64,000 nt of DNA from Vibrio ziniensis (GCF_011064285.1 NZ_CP049331.1:1736001-1800000); one strand, 5' to 3'; shown: positions 45,849-55,329, counted from the stretch's first letter. The notes: generated from the letters alone by a model not told the origin. Numbers and translations are program-made.

Positions 45849-46935
45849 CTTCGTTGTTCAGGTAGGCGCGCATAGAGATATCAGTCCATTGGCGAACATC
45901 TTTCAGATAATTTGCTTGTGACTCTTGGATCTCTTTTGCTAGAGGATCTTGCGCTGCATGTTCAGCAAGAAGACGACCGTTCGCTTCACGAAGTGCTTTA
46001 ATTACTTCTGGCGGGAAGTCTTTTACTTTCACGTTTGGATATTCAGTCTTGATTGAAACCCAGTTCTTACCGCTTTCATGTACAGATTGCGCATACATGT
46101 CGTAAGCCGCTGTACGCATTGCTACACGTAAGATTTCACGTAAATCTTCAGGCAGTTTTTCCCAAGTACGCTTGTTAACTAGGAATTGCAGCTCAGTAGC
46201 TGGCTCATGCCAACCTGTGTAGTAGTAAGGCGCGATTTTGTGGAAACCCATGCGTAAGTCTAAAGATGGACCTACCCACTCAAGTGCATCGATAGTACGA
46301 CGTTCTAGAGAAGTATAAAGCTCTCCCGGTGCAATGTTGGTTGGCTTAGCGCCAAGTTCAGCCAATACTTCGCCAGCGAAACCCGGAATACGCATTTTCA
46401 GACCTTTAAGGTCTTCAAGCGAGTTGATCTCTTTCTGGAACCAGCCACCCATTTGGATATCAGTGTTACCGCCAGGGAAAGAAAGCATGTTGTGTGGTTC
46501 GTACACTTTCTCCATCAGCTCCATGCCACCACCATGGTAGAACCAAGCATACTGCTCAGGTGCTGTCATACCGAAAGGCATAGAAGTGAAGTAAAGTGTG
46601 TTTGGAACCTTACCTTTCCAGTAGTAGGACGCTGAGTGACCCAAGTCATATTGACCTGATTTCACCATATCGAAAACACCTAACGGCGCTTTATGTTTGT
46701 TTGCCGAATCGATACGAATTTGCAAACGGCCATTCGACATTTTTTCAGCCATTGCCGCCATATTCTTCGTTGCATCACCGAAAATTGGGAAGTTTGGTCC
46801 CCAAGTTTCAGCCAGTTTTAAGCGATACACTTTTTCTTCAGCAGAAGCTGTTGTAGACAAAAGAGCAAAGCACGCAGTTAGTGCTACTACACTCGTTGTC
46901 ATAACTCGTTTTACAGATTGATGGATAAGACTCAT
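45841..46935 (-). CDS. dctP: TRAP transporter periplasmic binding protein (DctP family, 2-oxo acid/organic acid type)
   Basis: 364 residues. A Sec signal peptide ends at TASA-EEK (about residue 32). It follows the DctP fold, with the conserved carboxylate-binding Arg in LKGLKMRIPG, the W-V-G-P stretch DALEWVGPSLD, and GGWFQKEI. It resembles binding proteins for 2-oxo acids and lactate-like monocarboxylates rather than C4-dicarboxylate or ectoine types. That specificity is an estimate. AAGGACG precedes ATG 46935. It is first in the TRAP operon; the C-terminal codons lie in a 19-nt tandem repeat. Confidence 0.9.
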   Translation of the reverse strand: MSLIHQSVKRVMTTSVVALTACFALLSTTASAEEKVYRLKLAETWGPNFPIFGDATKNMAAMAEKMSNGRLQIRIDSANKHKAPLGVFDMVKSGQYDLGHSASYYWKGKVPNTLYFTSMPFGMTAPEQYAWFYHGGGMELMEKVYEPHNMLSFPGGNTDIQMGGWFQKEINSLEDLKGLKMRIPGFAGEVLAELGAKPTNIAPGELYTSLERRTIDALEWVGPSLDLRMGFHKIAPYYYTGWHEPATELQFLVNKRTWEKLPEDLREILRVAMRTAAYDMYAQSVHESGKNWVSIKTEYPNVKVKDFPPEVIKALREANGRLLAEHAAQDPLAKEIQESQANYLKDVRQWTDISMRAYLNNEAQ

Positions 46936-47330
46936 TGTTCACGTCCTTTTGTTATTGGTCGGTGCTTTGGTACTTCAATAGCACTTCAGTTCAACATCAC
47001 TTTGGGTGAACTTTTATCAATAAAAAATGAGCAAGATTACGCAAACAAATAACATCTTAAGCATCATATAAAACCATAGTCTTACGTATATTTACGTAGG
47101 ATAAACCCAATCAATATTCTATATATCTGTATTATTTAAATATTATTTAAATCATAAAATGAGTTAAATGTATTAATACGTAATAAATTTCCCAGACTCA
47201 TAATTTGCTATTAGTTTTCAAAATTGTGACAAAGAACAGTAAGCGCTTAGATAGATTGTCATCGAGACGATTGAAATGAAAAAGCCCCGGTCAAAACCGA
47301 GGCCTTTTACTTAGATTGGGCAAGAATAAA
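46936..47330. other. Intergenic region upstream of the TRAP operon
   Basis: About 395 bases, very AT-rich in the middle, with no supported reading frame. It should hold the TRAP promoter and the site for its two-component regulator. GTTCA...TGAAC at 46989-47011 is a weak inverted repeat that could be an operator. The end at 47281-47311 is the terminator of the next gene. Confidence 0.4.
47281..47311 (-). terminator. Terminator of the basic winged-helix-like gene
   Basis: On the minus strand GCCTCGGT/ACCGGGGC (8 bp with one G-U) around TTTG, then TTTTTC. It is 20 nt past the stop. Confidence 0.85.
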
Positions 47331-47726
47331 CTACGCAGTTTTGTAGATTACTTTGTTACCCGCTAATTGCTCTTTCACTACAAGGTTTTCTTCTAGAAGC
47401 TTTTTAAGTGCACCGGTAGCCCAAGATGCAGCTTTAGATTCTTCTTGACCAGCTTCTAGACCAATCGACTTAGGATTAATGCCTTCTACATTGGTAGCAA
47501 CAATTTCAAGTACCTGTTGTTGCTTAGGCGTTAATGCTACGTCCACTTTAGCCGCTACTGCTTGAGCAGCAGCATTCTCAACCGCTGGTTTTACTACTTT
47601 TTTTTCTACAACTTTCTTTTCAGCTGCAGGTTTCGCAGTTTTCGTTGCTGAAGATAGGTTCGCTACAGTCGCTTTAATACGCTTTTGCAATTTAGCCTGC
47701 ACTTTGCGTTTATGAGCAAGTCTCAT
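47331..47726 (-). CDS. Basic Ala/Lys-rich protein with winged-helix-like C-terminus
   Basis: 131 residues from ATG 47726, with GGAG 9 nt upstream (formed by the weaker upstream start at 47741). Residues 1-60 are rich in Lys and Ala (KLQKRIKATVA, KPAAEKKVVEKKVVKPA), resembling histone-H1-like tails. The C-terminal 65 residues (LTPKQQQVLEIV..INPKSIGLEAG..ASWATGALKKLLEENLVVKEQ..GNKVIYKTA) look like a winged helix of MarR type. A DNA-binding, nucleoid-related role is plausible but not shown. It is a single gene with a strong terminator. Confidence 0.75.
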   Translation of the reverse strand: MRLAHKRKVQAKLQKRIKATVANLSSATKTAKPAAEKKVVEKKVVKPAVENAAAQAVAAKVDVALTPKQQQVLEIVATNVEGINPKSIGLEAGQEESKAASWATGALKKLLEENLVVKEQLAGNKVIYKTA

Positions 47727-47945
47727 CGAGTATGTCTCCATTTCACTGCTTTTATCGCAGTGGTGAAAATTTGAAGCGCGCTTTATATCAAAATTCTGCT
47801 GATATTTGTAGGGTTGAGGTCAAGTTCTCCGGCAAAAATGCCGCTATCTCTGGTTTATGACTACAATTCATACAAAGGTCTTTTTGTTTCCTACAGTTGC
47901 ATTACTGGGGATAAAAACAGTTTATTGAGGATTGATGTAGTTTCT

Positions 47946-48623
47946 ATGCAGAGTATTCATATCGCCAATCATCATTTTGATTTACGCTCCCCCCATGCAA
48001 AATGGGTAGGTGTTATCGCATTAGTCTTAGCTCTGGGATTCGTCATTTGGTCACCCAGCTGGCGACAAGCCGTTATCGCAGTAACGTCTATCGGCGTGTT
48101 GCTCTTGGTTGGTTACTGGCTAATAAGGAAAAGTCAGGTTGGATACACTTTTACCTCTACTCATTTTCAACAACATCTCTTTCGCGGTGGATGGGTTGTA
48201 CGTTGGAACAACATCAGCAAAATAGGCATTTGTACTTTCGAACAAGAAGGTTGGCATCACCCTCTTCCTTGGATTGGGATCAAACTAAAACATTATTCGC
48301 CATACCTAGATAGTATCTGCCCACGTATCGCCTCTGAGATTCTGCTTAGCCAGCGTGCATTGCTCTATCTTGGCGCTCGGCAACAAAATCAGGAAACAAA
48401 ATTTGAAGATATGGTGTTGGATTCCCAGCAGTACAAAGAGTCTGCCACCAAAAGCTATTCAGGCTTAATGGCGATGTTAGCCAATAGAATGAAGTATCAG
48501 CGCCAATACTACGATTATGACGTGTTTATCTCAGCGAATGATTTGGACAGAAGTGCGGAAGATTTTGTAGGTCTAGCTCGGCGCTATCTTGCCGCTGCCG
48601 AGCCAGAGAATAAAGATCAGTAA
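47946..48623 (+). CDS. DUF2982-like membrane-associated protein
   Basis: 225 residues from ATG 47946; the upstream in-frame region has no ribosome site or family-like sequence. Two membrane segments lie near 22-35 and 40-58. After them, a cytoplasmic part with WVVRWNNISKIGICTFEQEGWHHPLPWIGIKLKHYSPYLD resembles a PH-like/DUF2982 fold, followed by an acidic, helical end. I tentatively assign DUF2982, a family of Vibrio and relatives. The function is unknown. The last 7 nt overlap the convergent ycbL gene. Confidence 0.7.
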   Translation: MQSIHIANHHFDLRSPHAKWVGVIALVLALGFVIWSPSWRQAVIAVTSIGVLLLVGYWLIRKSQVGYTFTSTHFQQHLFRGGWVVRWNNISKIGICTFEQEGWHHPLPWIGIKLKHYSPYLDSICPRIASEILLSQRALLYLGARQQNQETKFEDMVLDSQQYKESATKSYSGLMAMLANRMKYQRQYYDYDVFISANDLDRSAEDFVGLARRYLAAAEPENKDQ

Positions 48624-49273
48624 AGAGGCATCTCATCAGCCACATAATGATTGTGCAATCTTTCATGACCGAAAGTAGATTTTGGTCCGTGACCCGGAAT
48701 GAAAGTAACATCATTCCCCAGCGGCCACAGTTTGGTTTTGATGGAAGTCAGCAAATCACTGTGATTACCTTGTGGGAAATCGGTACGACCGATGCTGCCG
48801 TGGAACAATACATCACCAACAAAAGCCAATTTTGCTTCTTCACTAAACAAAACCACATGACCCGGTGTATGACCCGGAGTGTGAATCACCTGGAGAGTCT
48901 GCTTACCGAAAGTTACCGTATCACCTTCATCTAACCAAGTATTTGGTTCGAAAGCTTCTGTGAGTGGAAAACCAAACATTTGGCTTTGCCCTTCTAACCC
49001 TTGCAACCAGAAGTTATCTGCTTTATGTGGCCCAACAATATCGACATTGCCAAGTTGTTCAGCCAGCGCTTCCGTACCACCAACATGGTCTAGATGACCG
49101 TGTGTAAGTACGATATGAACCACTTTCACGCCGAGTTTATCAATCACAGCTTTCAATTGTTTGACGTCACCACCCGGATCGACGACCACGCCTTCCATGG
49201 TTTCATCACACCAAACAATTGAACAGTTTTGAGCGAAGTGAGTCACTGGGACAACTTGATATTGTAAAGACAT
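48617..49273 (-). CDS. ycbL: Metallo-beta-lactamase-fold hydrolase YcbL
   Basis: 218 residues. The glyoxalase II-like metal site is complete: THGHLDHVGG, then HTPGHTPGHV, FVGDVLFHGSIGRTDF and FIPGHGP. YcbL-type type II glyoxalases hydrolyse S-lactoyl-glutathione, completing methylglyoxal removal in the cytoplasm. Activity in this organism is inferred. It is the last gene of the ldtD-mepK-ycbL cluster, the same order as E. coli ycbB-ycbK-ycbL. It overlaps the convergent DUF2982-like gene by 7 nt. Confidence 0.9.
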   Translation of the reverse strand: MSLQYQVVPVTHFAQNCSIVWCDETMEGVVVDPGGDVKQLKAVIDKLGVKVVHIVLTHGHLDHVGGTEALAEQLGNVDIVGPHKADNFWLQGLEGQSQMFGFPLTEAFEPNTWLDEGDTVTFGKQTLQVIHTPGHTPGHVVLFSEEAKLAFVGDVLFHGSIGRTDFPQGNHSDLLTSIKTKLWPLGNDVTFIPGHGPKSTFGHERLHNHYVADEMPLY

Positions 49274-49338
49274 AAAGCAAACCTTGTTCGATATTCGAAA
49301 TTGTTCGAACTATGCCACTAGCGCCTTAGTTTGACAAG

Positions 49339-49890
49339 TTACGAGCCCTGCCAGCGGCGAACTGGACCAGTGTCAATATGAACAAATCCGCTACGAGGGT
49401 AATAACCAACACCACCAACATTTAAACTTAATGCAGCTTCATGAACTTGCTTCAGCGACACGCCATCCAAGCGGAAATCGAAAGCTTTACCTAACATGTG
49501 GTAACTCTTCTGAGCGACACCACCGTTCGAATTATTACGTAGCATTTCATTTGTAGCTGGAGATCGGTAACCAGAAATAATCTGCACTTCTGCCTCACAT
49601 CCAATTAAGGTCTGAATACGAGTTAGTTGGTCGAATAACCCTTTATCCATAGGGTAAACTTCGTTACGGCGGAAGTCGCGGCAAATGTGATTTAGTCTTT
49701 TTAGTTCTGAGCGAACGTAACGATGACCGTTGAAATAGCAACTTTCTAACGTTTCGCCTGTATGTAAGTTGTTTAAAGCTAACACACGCGGTTCAACAGG
49801 AAGGGAAGCCTGAGCAATCGTAGGTGCACAGGCCGCAACCACCAAACCACTTCCAGCAAATTTCAAAAAATCACGTCGGGATACAATCAA
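49339..49890 (-). CDS. mepK: Murein endopeptidase MepK (YcbK, DUF882/M15)
   Basis: 183 residues. A Tat signal with SRRDFLKF (residues 4-11) is followed by a hydrophobic core and AQA-type cleavage. The M15-like active site is SYHMLGKAFDF (His, then His-x-x-G-x-A-x-D pattern) with the later FVHIDTG. E. coli MepK cleaves cross-links, particularly the 3-3 links made by LD-transpeptidases. It follows ldtD on the same strand, so enzyme and remodeller are encoded together. The Tat route means it is exported folded. Confidence 0.9.
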   Translation of the reverse strand: MIVSRRDFLKFAGSGLVVAACAPTIAQASLPVEPRVLALNNLHTGETLESCYFNGHRYVRSELKRLNHICRDFRRNEVYPMDKGLFDQLTRIQTLIGCEAEVQIISGYRSPATNEMLRNNSNGGVAQKSYHMLGKAFDFRLDGVSLKQVHEAALSLNVGGVGYYPRSGFVHIDTGPVRRWQGS

Positions 49891-50104
49891 ACCTACACCT
49901 TTACCACTGGTTAAATTTCTGACAGAGCGCGAAACTTAACGGACTCATAGATGTAGGTCAAATGCATAATTTGTGCACGAAATCGCTTAAAGCGAAGATT
50001 GACATGGTTACTTATTGAACATAAAAGAGATTTTTCCTGTGTAAATTTTGAGTAAAAATCACACAGAAAATCATTTATTGGTGGTTATTGCTATTAATTG
50101 CCGC

Positions 50105-51658
50105 TTACCCACGAGATTGGGCATCAAAACGGTAAACATCATCTCTGTATTGCAAACTACCACCTTCATACCACACAGTCTGATAGATAATCTGAACCGG
50201 AATTCTCTTTTTCAAAGTGACAGATTTGTTGCTCGCCTTCTTACTTTCCTCAAGTTGTGATTCATCAATCCCCTGAGTTTCGAATATTTTAGAAGCAAAA
50301 AGAGAGGCATTCTGAACACGAATACAACCCGAACTGAACGCTCTTGATGAGTTATTAAACAAATGTTTACTCGGTGTGTCGTGTAAATAAATAGCTCGAG
50401 AATTAGGCGTGTTGAACTTGTACAGACCTAGAGCGTTTTTACGCCCCGATTGCTGGCGCATGCGATACGGAAAGGACTCTGGTTCAACCATTGACCAGTC
50501 AATCACTTTTGGATCTAACGTTTGATCTGACCCCCAGCTTTTGATGATATCGATATGGTGTCGACTAAAATAATTCACGTCTCTTTTAGCGAGAGGAAGA
50601 ATATCTTCAACCATGATTTTTCTAGGCACGTTCCAAGTTGGATTCAGAATCACTGAATCTAACTTTACCGACATCAGAGGAGTGGGACGTTTTACACTAC
50701 CAACAACGACTTTAGTAGTAAAAATTGGCTTACCCGAATACCAATACTTCATATCAAAGCCAGGAATGTTGACCACAATAACGGTATCTTCCTGCGACCA
50801 TAAGCGACTCCGTTCAGCATTTAGAGCTAACAAGGATAAGCGCGCCTTAACAGAAAGGTTTAGCCATTTGAATGTTGCAGGACCAATAATTCCATCCGAT
50901 TTTAAACCGTGCATTGTCTGGAATTGCTTGACCACATTGACCAAACTTTCATCGTACCAAGAGACTCCCTCATTAACTGAGCTCATATCAATATTAACAA
51001 GTGACAAGCGTTTAATCAGAAGTTCTCTGTCAGCCAGTTTGTCTCCTGGTTTGATTAACATACCCTTTTGAAAATAAGTGGGAATAAATGCAGATTCTAA
51101 GGGCAGTAGAGTTTGGTAAGCTTTTACCAATGGCTGATAAGATACTGCTCTAGGCGTATATGATTGTATCAACTCTCCTATCCCTTGCGTACTGATGGCG
51201 ACCTCTAGTGATATAAACGCATTATCACTCGGAAGAGGAAGGTGGTCAGTCAATTTTTGACCATCAAAAAACCATTCTTGCCCTATCTTCTCGGCTTGCT
51301 CCGCATAGCTCAAATACATGATCAGCGTATCAGTAGCGAACAAATCGTATTCAAACCAGGCCCTTTGCTCACGGAATTTTCTAAGTTTATTTAAACGAAG
51401 AGAGAATAATGGGCTAAAACCTGCACGATGAATCACTTCAAGTTGATGCTCCAACTTCTCCATTAACGGTACATCTAACCAAATGAGTTGATTCCCATGT
51501 TCTTGATAAAGATGCTTAATTCGTTCTGGATATTGGAGACTTGATAGGTTGTTTACATTCTTTTCAACCCAGCTACGATTTGAAAGGTTCCCCTCATCTG
51601 CAGCCAAAGGGCAGCTTAGTAAAACAAGCAACACTGCAAAAAAATGGATACATTTCAT
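50105..51658 (-). CDS. ldtD: L,D-transpeptidase LdtD-like (YcbB)
   Basis: 517 residues from ATG 51658; the reading frame can be extended upstream to 51811, but this adds 51 unconserved residues. A Sec signal peptide (MKCIHFFAVLLVLLSCPLAADE) is followed by an N-terminal scaffolding region, a peptidoglycan-binding motif (VKQFQTMHGLKSDGIIGPATFKWL) and the YkuD catalytic domain. Its HDTPSKHLF...SSGCIRV carries the catalytic Cys445. It forms 3-3 cross-links in the periplasm and confers beta-lactam tolerance in E. coli when overproduced. mepK and ycbL follow. Confidence 0.92.
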   Translation of the reverse strand: MKCIHFFAVLLVLLSCPLAADEGNLSNRSWVEKNVNNLSSLQYPERIKHLYQEHGNQLIWLDVPLMEKLEHQLEVIHRAGFSPLFSLRLNKLRKFREQRAWFEYDLFATDTLIMYLSYAEQAEKIGQEWFFDGQKLTDHLPLPSDNAFISLEVAISTQGIGELIQSYTPRAVSYQPLVKAYQTLLPLESAFIPTYFQKGMLIKPGDKLADRELLIKRLSLVNIDMSSVNEGVSWYDESLVNVVKQFQTMHGLKSDGIIGPATFKWLNLSVKARLSLLALNAERSRLWSQEDTVIVVNIPGFDMKYWYSGKPIFTTKVVVGSVKRPTPLMSVKLDSVILNPTWNVPRKIMVEDILPLAKRDVNYFSRHHIDIIKSWGSDQTLDPKVIDWSMVEPESFPYRMRQQSGRKNALGLYKFNTPNSRAIYLHDTPSKHLFNNSSRAFSSGCIRVQNASLFASKIFETQGIDESQLEESKKASNKSVTLKKRIPVQIIYQTVWYEGGSLQYRDDVYRFDAQSRG

Positions 51659-51749
51659 AAAACTCAACTTCACGACTACACGACCAATTGTCAGAGTATG
51701 GCAAATTATTTGCCAATTGTAATAGTGGTTTGATACTAGAGTACGTAAA

Positions 51750-52835
51750 TTAGTGAATTGCTGCCCAATGATTATCCCATTGAACATTTGATATGTTGGT
51801 TTCAGCACCAATTGGATACTGGTTCTTCACCACTAACCCAGCACCAGAACTGACCTGAAATAGATCACCATCTACAACCACACCTGACGCGTCAGGTAAT
51901 GGTGCAAGTTCGACTAAACGGCGAGTGTGCTTAGACCAAATACCATAACAGTTACCGACAGGAGATGTCGCCAGTATCCACTTATCCGTAGCAGCAATGC
52001 TCGCAATGTAGTGATTAAAACGAGCCCACTCTTCAGGTTCTGCTATTAATGGCTGCATTTCTCCACCTCGAGTATGCATTGAAATTAATGATGGTGAATC
52101 TTCAGGCTGCCCGCGATATTGCTGACCACACAGGACCGTTTCGCTTCCATCGTGAGCGAGGTGACGAATACTCAAATGGTGGTCAGGCAGAGATACCTGT
52201 TCGAGCACTTTGCCATCCATAGATAGATACGTCAGACTTGGGGTCATAGTGTCGATGTTTAATGGTTCACGACCATTAGTATGAACACCTCCAACACCAA
52301 TTGCTAAAGTGTTATTCGGCATCATTATCACTTCGTGTGGGCCAATTCCAAATCCGGTTAACTCAGCGGTTTTCTTATAGCCGTCTTTGACATCATAAAC
52401 ACCAATGATACCTCGACTGGTGCCACGCTCACCTTCTGTAGCAAACAGCAATGTGCCGTCATTGGAATAAACACCGTGACCATAAAAATGTCGCTCAGAG
52501 CCCGACAGATTGAGCGTAATCATCTCACCAGTTTGATAGTCAAACACCATCATGAACTCACCCGGACGCCTTCCGAAGGCAACCGCTTGAGAAAGTTGCG
52601 GGTGAATAGCCACACCATGACCTCTAGCAGGCAGAGGCAACTGAGAAATAGCTTGCCCTTCTTTATCAGCGATTACAGCACTAAACTGGTTGCGACTTGT
52701 TACAGCGCAACCAATCAGCGCGGCTTGTTTCTGGGCAGAACTAGCACAACCAAACGGTAGCAGCGGCGCACAAGCGCCAAAAAGAGCCGCTTTTAAGAGT
52801 GAGCGGCGAGTATTATCAGTCACCATCTGTTGCAT
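51750..52835 (-). CDS. DUF1513 family Tat-exported protein
   Basis: 361 residues. The N-terminus NTRRSLLKAALFGACAPLLPFG is a twin-arginine-like signal with a Cys at the end (FGCASS), so it may be a lipoprotein as well. The remainder is a beta-propeller-like chain with repeated blades (TLLFATEGERGTSRGIIGVYDV, NNTLAIGVGGVHTNGREPL, GETVLCGQQYRG-like segments). It starts inside the end of the second imelysin gene (20-nt overlap), with AGGG before ATG 52835. Members accompany imelysin and dihaem oxidoreductase genes in many marine and pseudomonad genomes; the function is unknown. It is the last gene of the iron-boxed operon. Confidence 0.85.
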   Translation of the reverse strand: MQQMVTDNTRRSLLKAALFGACAPLLPFGCASSAQKQAALIGCAVTSRNQFSAVIADKEGQAISQLPLPARGHGVAIHPQLSQAVAFGRRPGEFMMVFDYQTGEMITLNLSGSERHFYGHGVYSNDGTLLFATEGERGTSRGIIGVYDVKDGYKKTAELTGFGIGPHEVIMMPNNTLAIGVGGVHTNGREPLNIDTMTPSLTYLSMDGKVLEQVSLPDHHLSIRHLAHDGSETVLCGQQYRGQPEDSPSLISMHTRGGEMQPLIAEPEEWARFNHYIASIAATDKWILATSPVGNCYGIWSKHTRRLVELAPLPDASGVVVDGDLFQVSSGAGLVVKNQYPIGAETNISNVQWDNHWAAIH

Positions 52836-53847
52836 TAAACCCTATTACTACATCCAACGCGACTGACACTTCGTCGTGCAACAAATACTTCAACTGATCC
52901 ATTTTGTTGTATTGAGAAAGCACCATGCGGTATCCATCTTTTGTTTGCAGTAAGTCAAACAGACTGCCTTCTTCTGGCCATGCTTCGACTAAGTTTGCAT
53001 ACTGTGTTTTTACTCGGTCGGCTAAATCGACTAAGCCACGATCTCTAAGCATTTGATCAAGGCCACTTCCGTTAGATAAGTACAGCGCTTGCATCGCTTC
53101 AACGTTCGCTTTTAAGTTAAACATTGAAGTTTTAGAACGCCATGACTCAGAAAAATAAGGGCGCGGTTTGCCTATATTGGCTAATGGTCGGCTTAACTTA
53201 GACATGGAAAACTCGAGCTGATTAGAAAGCAGAGCAATATATTCAGACTTCCATGATTGTTCATCAAGTTTTGTCCATGGATTTGTACGCCACGCTTTTT
53301 CAATCGTGTCTGCTCTGTTTGCAAGGTTTTTACTGATCGCTGTTGCAGACATACATGCTTGAGCTTTTGAGGAAGTCAGCGGTGATTTTGAGTCGTAGAT
53401 CAACCACTCAAGCGCCCCCAACCCTTGTACCGTCACACTATTTTCTGAGATTTCCGCTGCTGTCCAAAACTTATCCTGCTTGGTAAGCGCAGTCATCTTT
53501 AGACCAGTGGTATTTTTCTTGTCTGGCCAGAATTGAACATTCCAGCTCTGAGCCAAGGCGTCAGCAGGACCACGCTCCTGACCTTGAAGCGCCATCCAAG
53601 CAAGCATAGTTGTATGCCACTGTTGTTTTAGTTCCGAATTGTCGGCAACGTCAGTTTCGCAATAGTTCGCGAATGCCTGTGCCAGTGAATGCGCCTGAAC
53701 CGAAAAATGATTTGCTGCCTGATATTCTACCAAGTAGGTTGATTGACTCACATGGCGCGTCTGATCGGCATATGACGCCGTTTGGTTCGATTGGCAGGCC
53801 GTTAAACTCAAAACCAATATACTTGGCAAAAAATATTTGAAGGTCAT
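52816..53847 (-). CDS. Second imelysin-family lipoprotein
   Basis: 343 residues from ATG 53847, with AGGTG upstream; a TTG extension to 53862 is unlikely. The lipoprotein signal ends LTAC (Cys17), giving a periplasm-facing lipoprotein. The imelysin (peptidase M75-like) domain carries GLGALEWLIYD at the place where IrpA has GYHAIEFLLWG. The metal-site His of GxHxxE is therefore missing and only the Glu is kept. Known members lacking the His are unlikely to bind metal the same way. It lies 24 nt after the dihaem oxidoreductase gene. The role is unknown. Confidence 0.86.
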   Translation of the reverse strand: MTFKYFLPSILVLSLTACQSNQTASYADQTRHVSQSTYLVEYQAANHFSVQAHSLAQAFANYCETDVADNSELKQQWHTTMLAWMALQGQERGPADALAQSWNVQFWPDKKNTTGLKMTALTKQDKFWTAAEISENSVTVQGLGALEWLIYDSKSPLTSSKAQACMSATAISKNLANRADTIEKAWRTNPWTKLDEQSWKSEYIALLSNQLEFSMSKLSRPLANIGKPRPYFSESWRSKTSMFNLKANVEAMQALYLSNGSGLDQMLRDRGLVDLADRVKTQYANLVEAWPEEGSLFDLLQTKDGYRMVLSQYNKMDQLKYLLHDEVSVALDVVIGFNATDGD

Positions 53848-53871
53848 ATAAACACCTAACAAAGAATGACT

Positions 53872-55254
53872 TTATAAAGAATTCAAAAATGCGATTAAGG
53901 CTTCTCGTTCTTGCTTATTGAACTGAAGTACTTTTGCTTTGGCTTGTTGAGCTTCTCCGCCATGCCAAAGAACCGCTTCCATAAGATTTCGAGCTCGTCC
54001 ATCGTGTAAGAAGTAAGTGTGGTTGTTTACTTCTTCTGTATAGCCGATACCCCATAGTGGTGGTGTCCGCCATTCATTTCCTGACGCAAGAGCTTCCGAT
54101 CGCCCGTCACTTAATCCCTCACCCATATCGTGTAATAACAAATCTGTATATGGGTGAATAGTTTGTTCTGACAGTGCAGGTCTAGATTCCATTTTTGCTG
54201 TTTTAACGTCAGTTTTGTGGCAATTGTTACACCCTACTTCAGCAAACAACTTTTTACCATGTTGTACTGCCGGAGCATCGACATTACGACGTACTGGTAC
54301 GGCTAAATGTTGCGAATAAAATTCCACGAAGTCGAGTATATTTTCACTGACCTCTGGCTCACCACCGTTTGGGACTTCATGGCAAAGAGACTGATGGACG
54401 GTACAGTTTTCCATAGGGAAAAGGCTGCTCGTCAATCCTAAATCGCCATTAAAGGCAGCTGCATTTTGCTGCATCAAAGATGGCTGCCCTGCTTTCCAAC
54501 CAAAACGACCGACAACTTTTTTATCGCTACGTACATCCCAAACTCGGTTTACACGGCCAGAGATACCGTCGCCATTAGCGTCGTCCTCATCTTGCCAAGA
54601 GAGAATCGTCTGCTCAGGGATCGACTCTAATAAGCCTAGCCCAATCATAGGTGGAGCCACACGTGCTGAGAATAGAGTCTTAGGATGCAACTTTCCATAA
54701 CCGAGATTCTGAATGGAAAGATTGGGTTTACGCAGCAGTACAGGTGTCCCATCAGCAAACTTGACGACCACTTCATCATAGGAAATATGTATAGAACCTT
54801 CCGCCTTTTTTCCTGGAAGTGCAAAATCCTGCAATTGGTCACCGTAGACTGGCTCAGGAACTACCCCTGCTTTGTCATAAATCGCTTTCTGTTCAGAGGT
54901 TTCTGCCGGAATACTAATACGTACAAGCATAGATACCGCTTGTGTATCATTGGCTTCTGGAGGATGACCACGACCATCTTTAATGTGGCAGTTCTGACAA
55001 CCATTAGTGTTAAATAGTGGTCCTAAACCATCGCGAGCATCGGTTGAAGAAGGCGCTGGAACCCAAGGATTACGGAAAAAACTGTTACCTACGCTAAAAT
55101 CCAAGCGTTTCGACATAGGTAAGTTGGAGGCTGGTAAGGAATAAGCGTTAGGGCCAGCTTTGGTCGTACTTGTGCTGCCACCAGATTTCACGTCTTCAGC
55201 CAGAGCTTGGCAAGATGCCAGACTTAATAATAGTGCTGAAAAATACGATTTCAT
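53872..55254 (-). CDS. Dihaem cytochrome c oxidoreductase (DUF1111/DHOR)
   Basis: 460 residues from ATG 55254; the longer start at 55299 has no ribosome site. A Sec signal peptide ends at QALA-ED (about residue 19). Two CxxCH haem motifs are present: CQNCH at 86-90 and CNNCH at 342-346. The family shares a fold with di-haem peroxidases (LNTNGCQNCHIKDGRG-like opening, and a C-terminal cytochrome domain with LLHDMGEGL). The substrate is unknown. It sits between two imelysins in an operon with a Fur box, so a periplasmic redox role in iron handling is plausible. A hairpin at 55287-55329 lies between this gene and irpA. Confidence 0.92.
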   Translation of the reverse strand: MKSYFSALLLSLASCQALAEDVKSGGSTSTTKAGPNAYSLPASNLPMSKRLDFSVGNSFFRNPWVPAPSSTDARDGLGPLFNTNGCQNCHIKDGRGHPPEANDTQAVSMLVRISIPAETSEQKAIYDKAGVVPEPVYGDQLQDFALPGKKAEGSIHISYDEVVVKFADGTPVLLRKPNLSIQNLGYGKLHPKTLFSARVAPPMIGLGLLESIPEQTILSWQDEDDANGDGISGRVNRVWDVRSDKKVVGRFGWKAGQPSLMQQNAAAFNGDLGLTSSLFPMENCTVHQSLCHEVPNGGEPEVSENILDFVEFYSQHLAVPVRRNVDAPAVQHGKKLFAEVGCNNCHKTDVKTAKMESRPALSEQTIHPYTDLLLHDMGEGLSDGRSEALASGNEWRTPPLWGIGYTEEVNNHTYFLHDGRARNLMEAVLWHGGEAQQAKAKVLQFNKQEREALIAFLNSL

Positions 55255-55286
55255 TACATCTTTCTCGTTATTATAAAAAGCAAGAA

Positions 55287-55329
55287 ACCCAACCATCAAA
55301 ACCTGTTAGATAAGATCCGATGATTGGGT
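55287..55329 (-). repeat. Intercistronic hairpin between irpA and the dihaem gene
   Basis: ACCCAACCATC/GATGATTGGGT, 11 bp with one mismatch or G-U, around a 21-nt loop. There is no T-run after it on the minus strand, so it may lower or stabilise expression of the downstream genes rather than end transcription. Confidence 0.45.
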
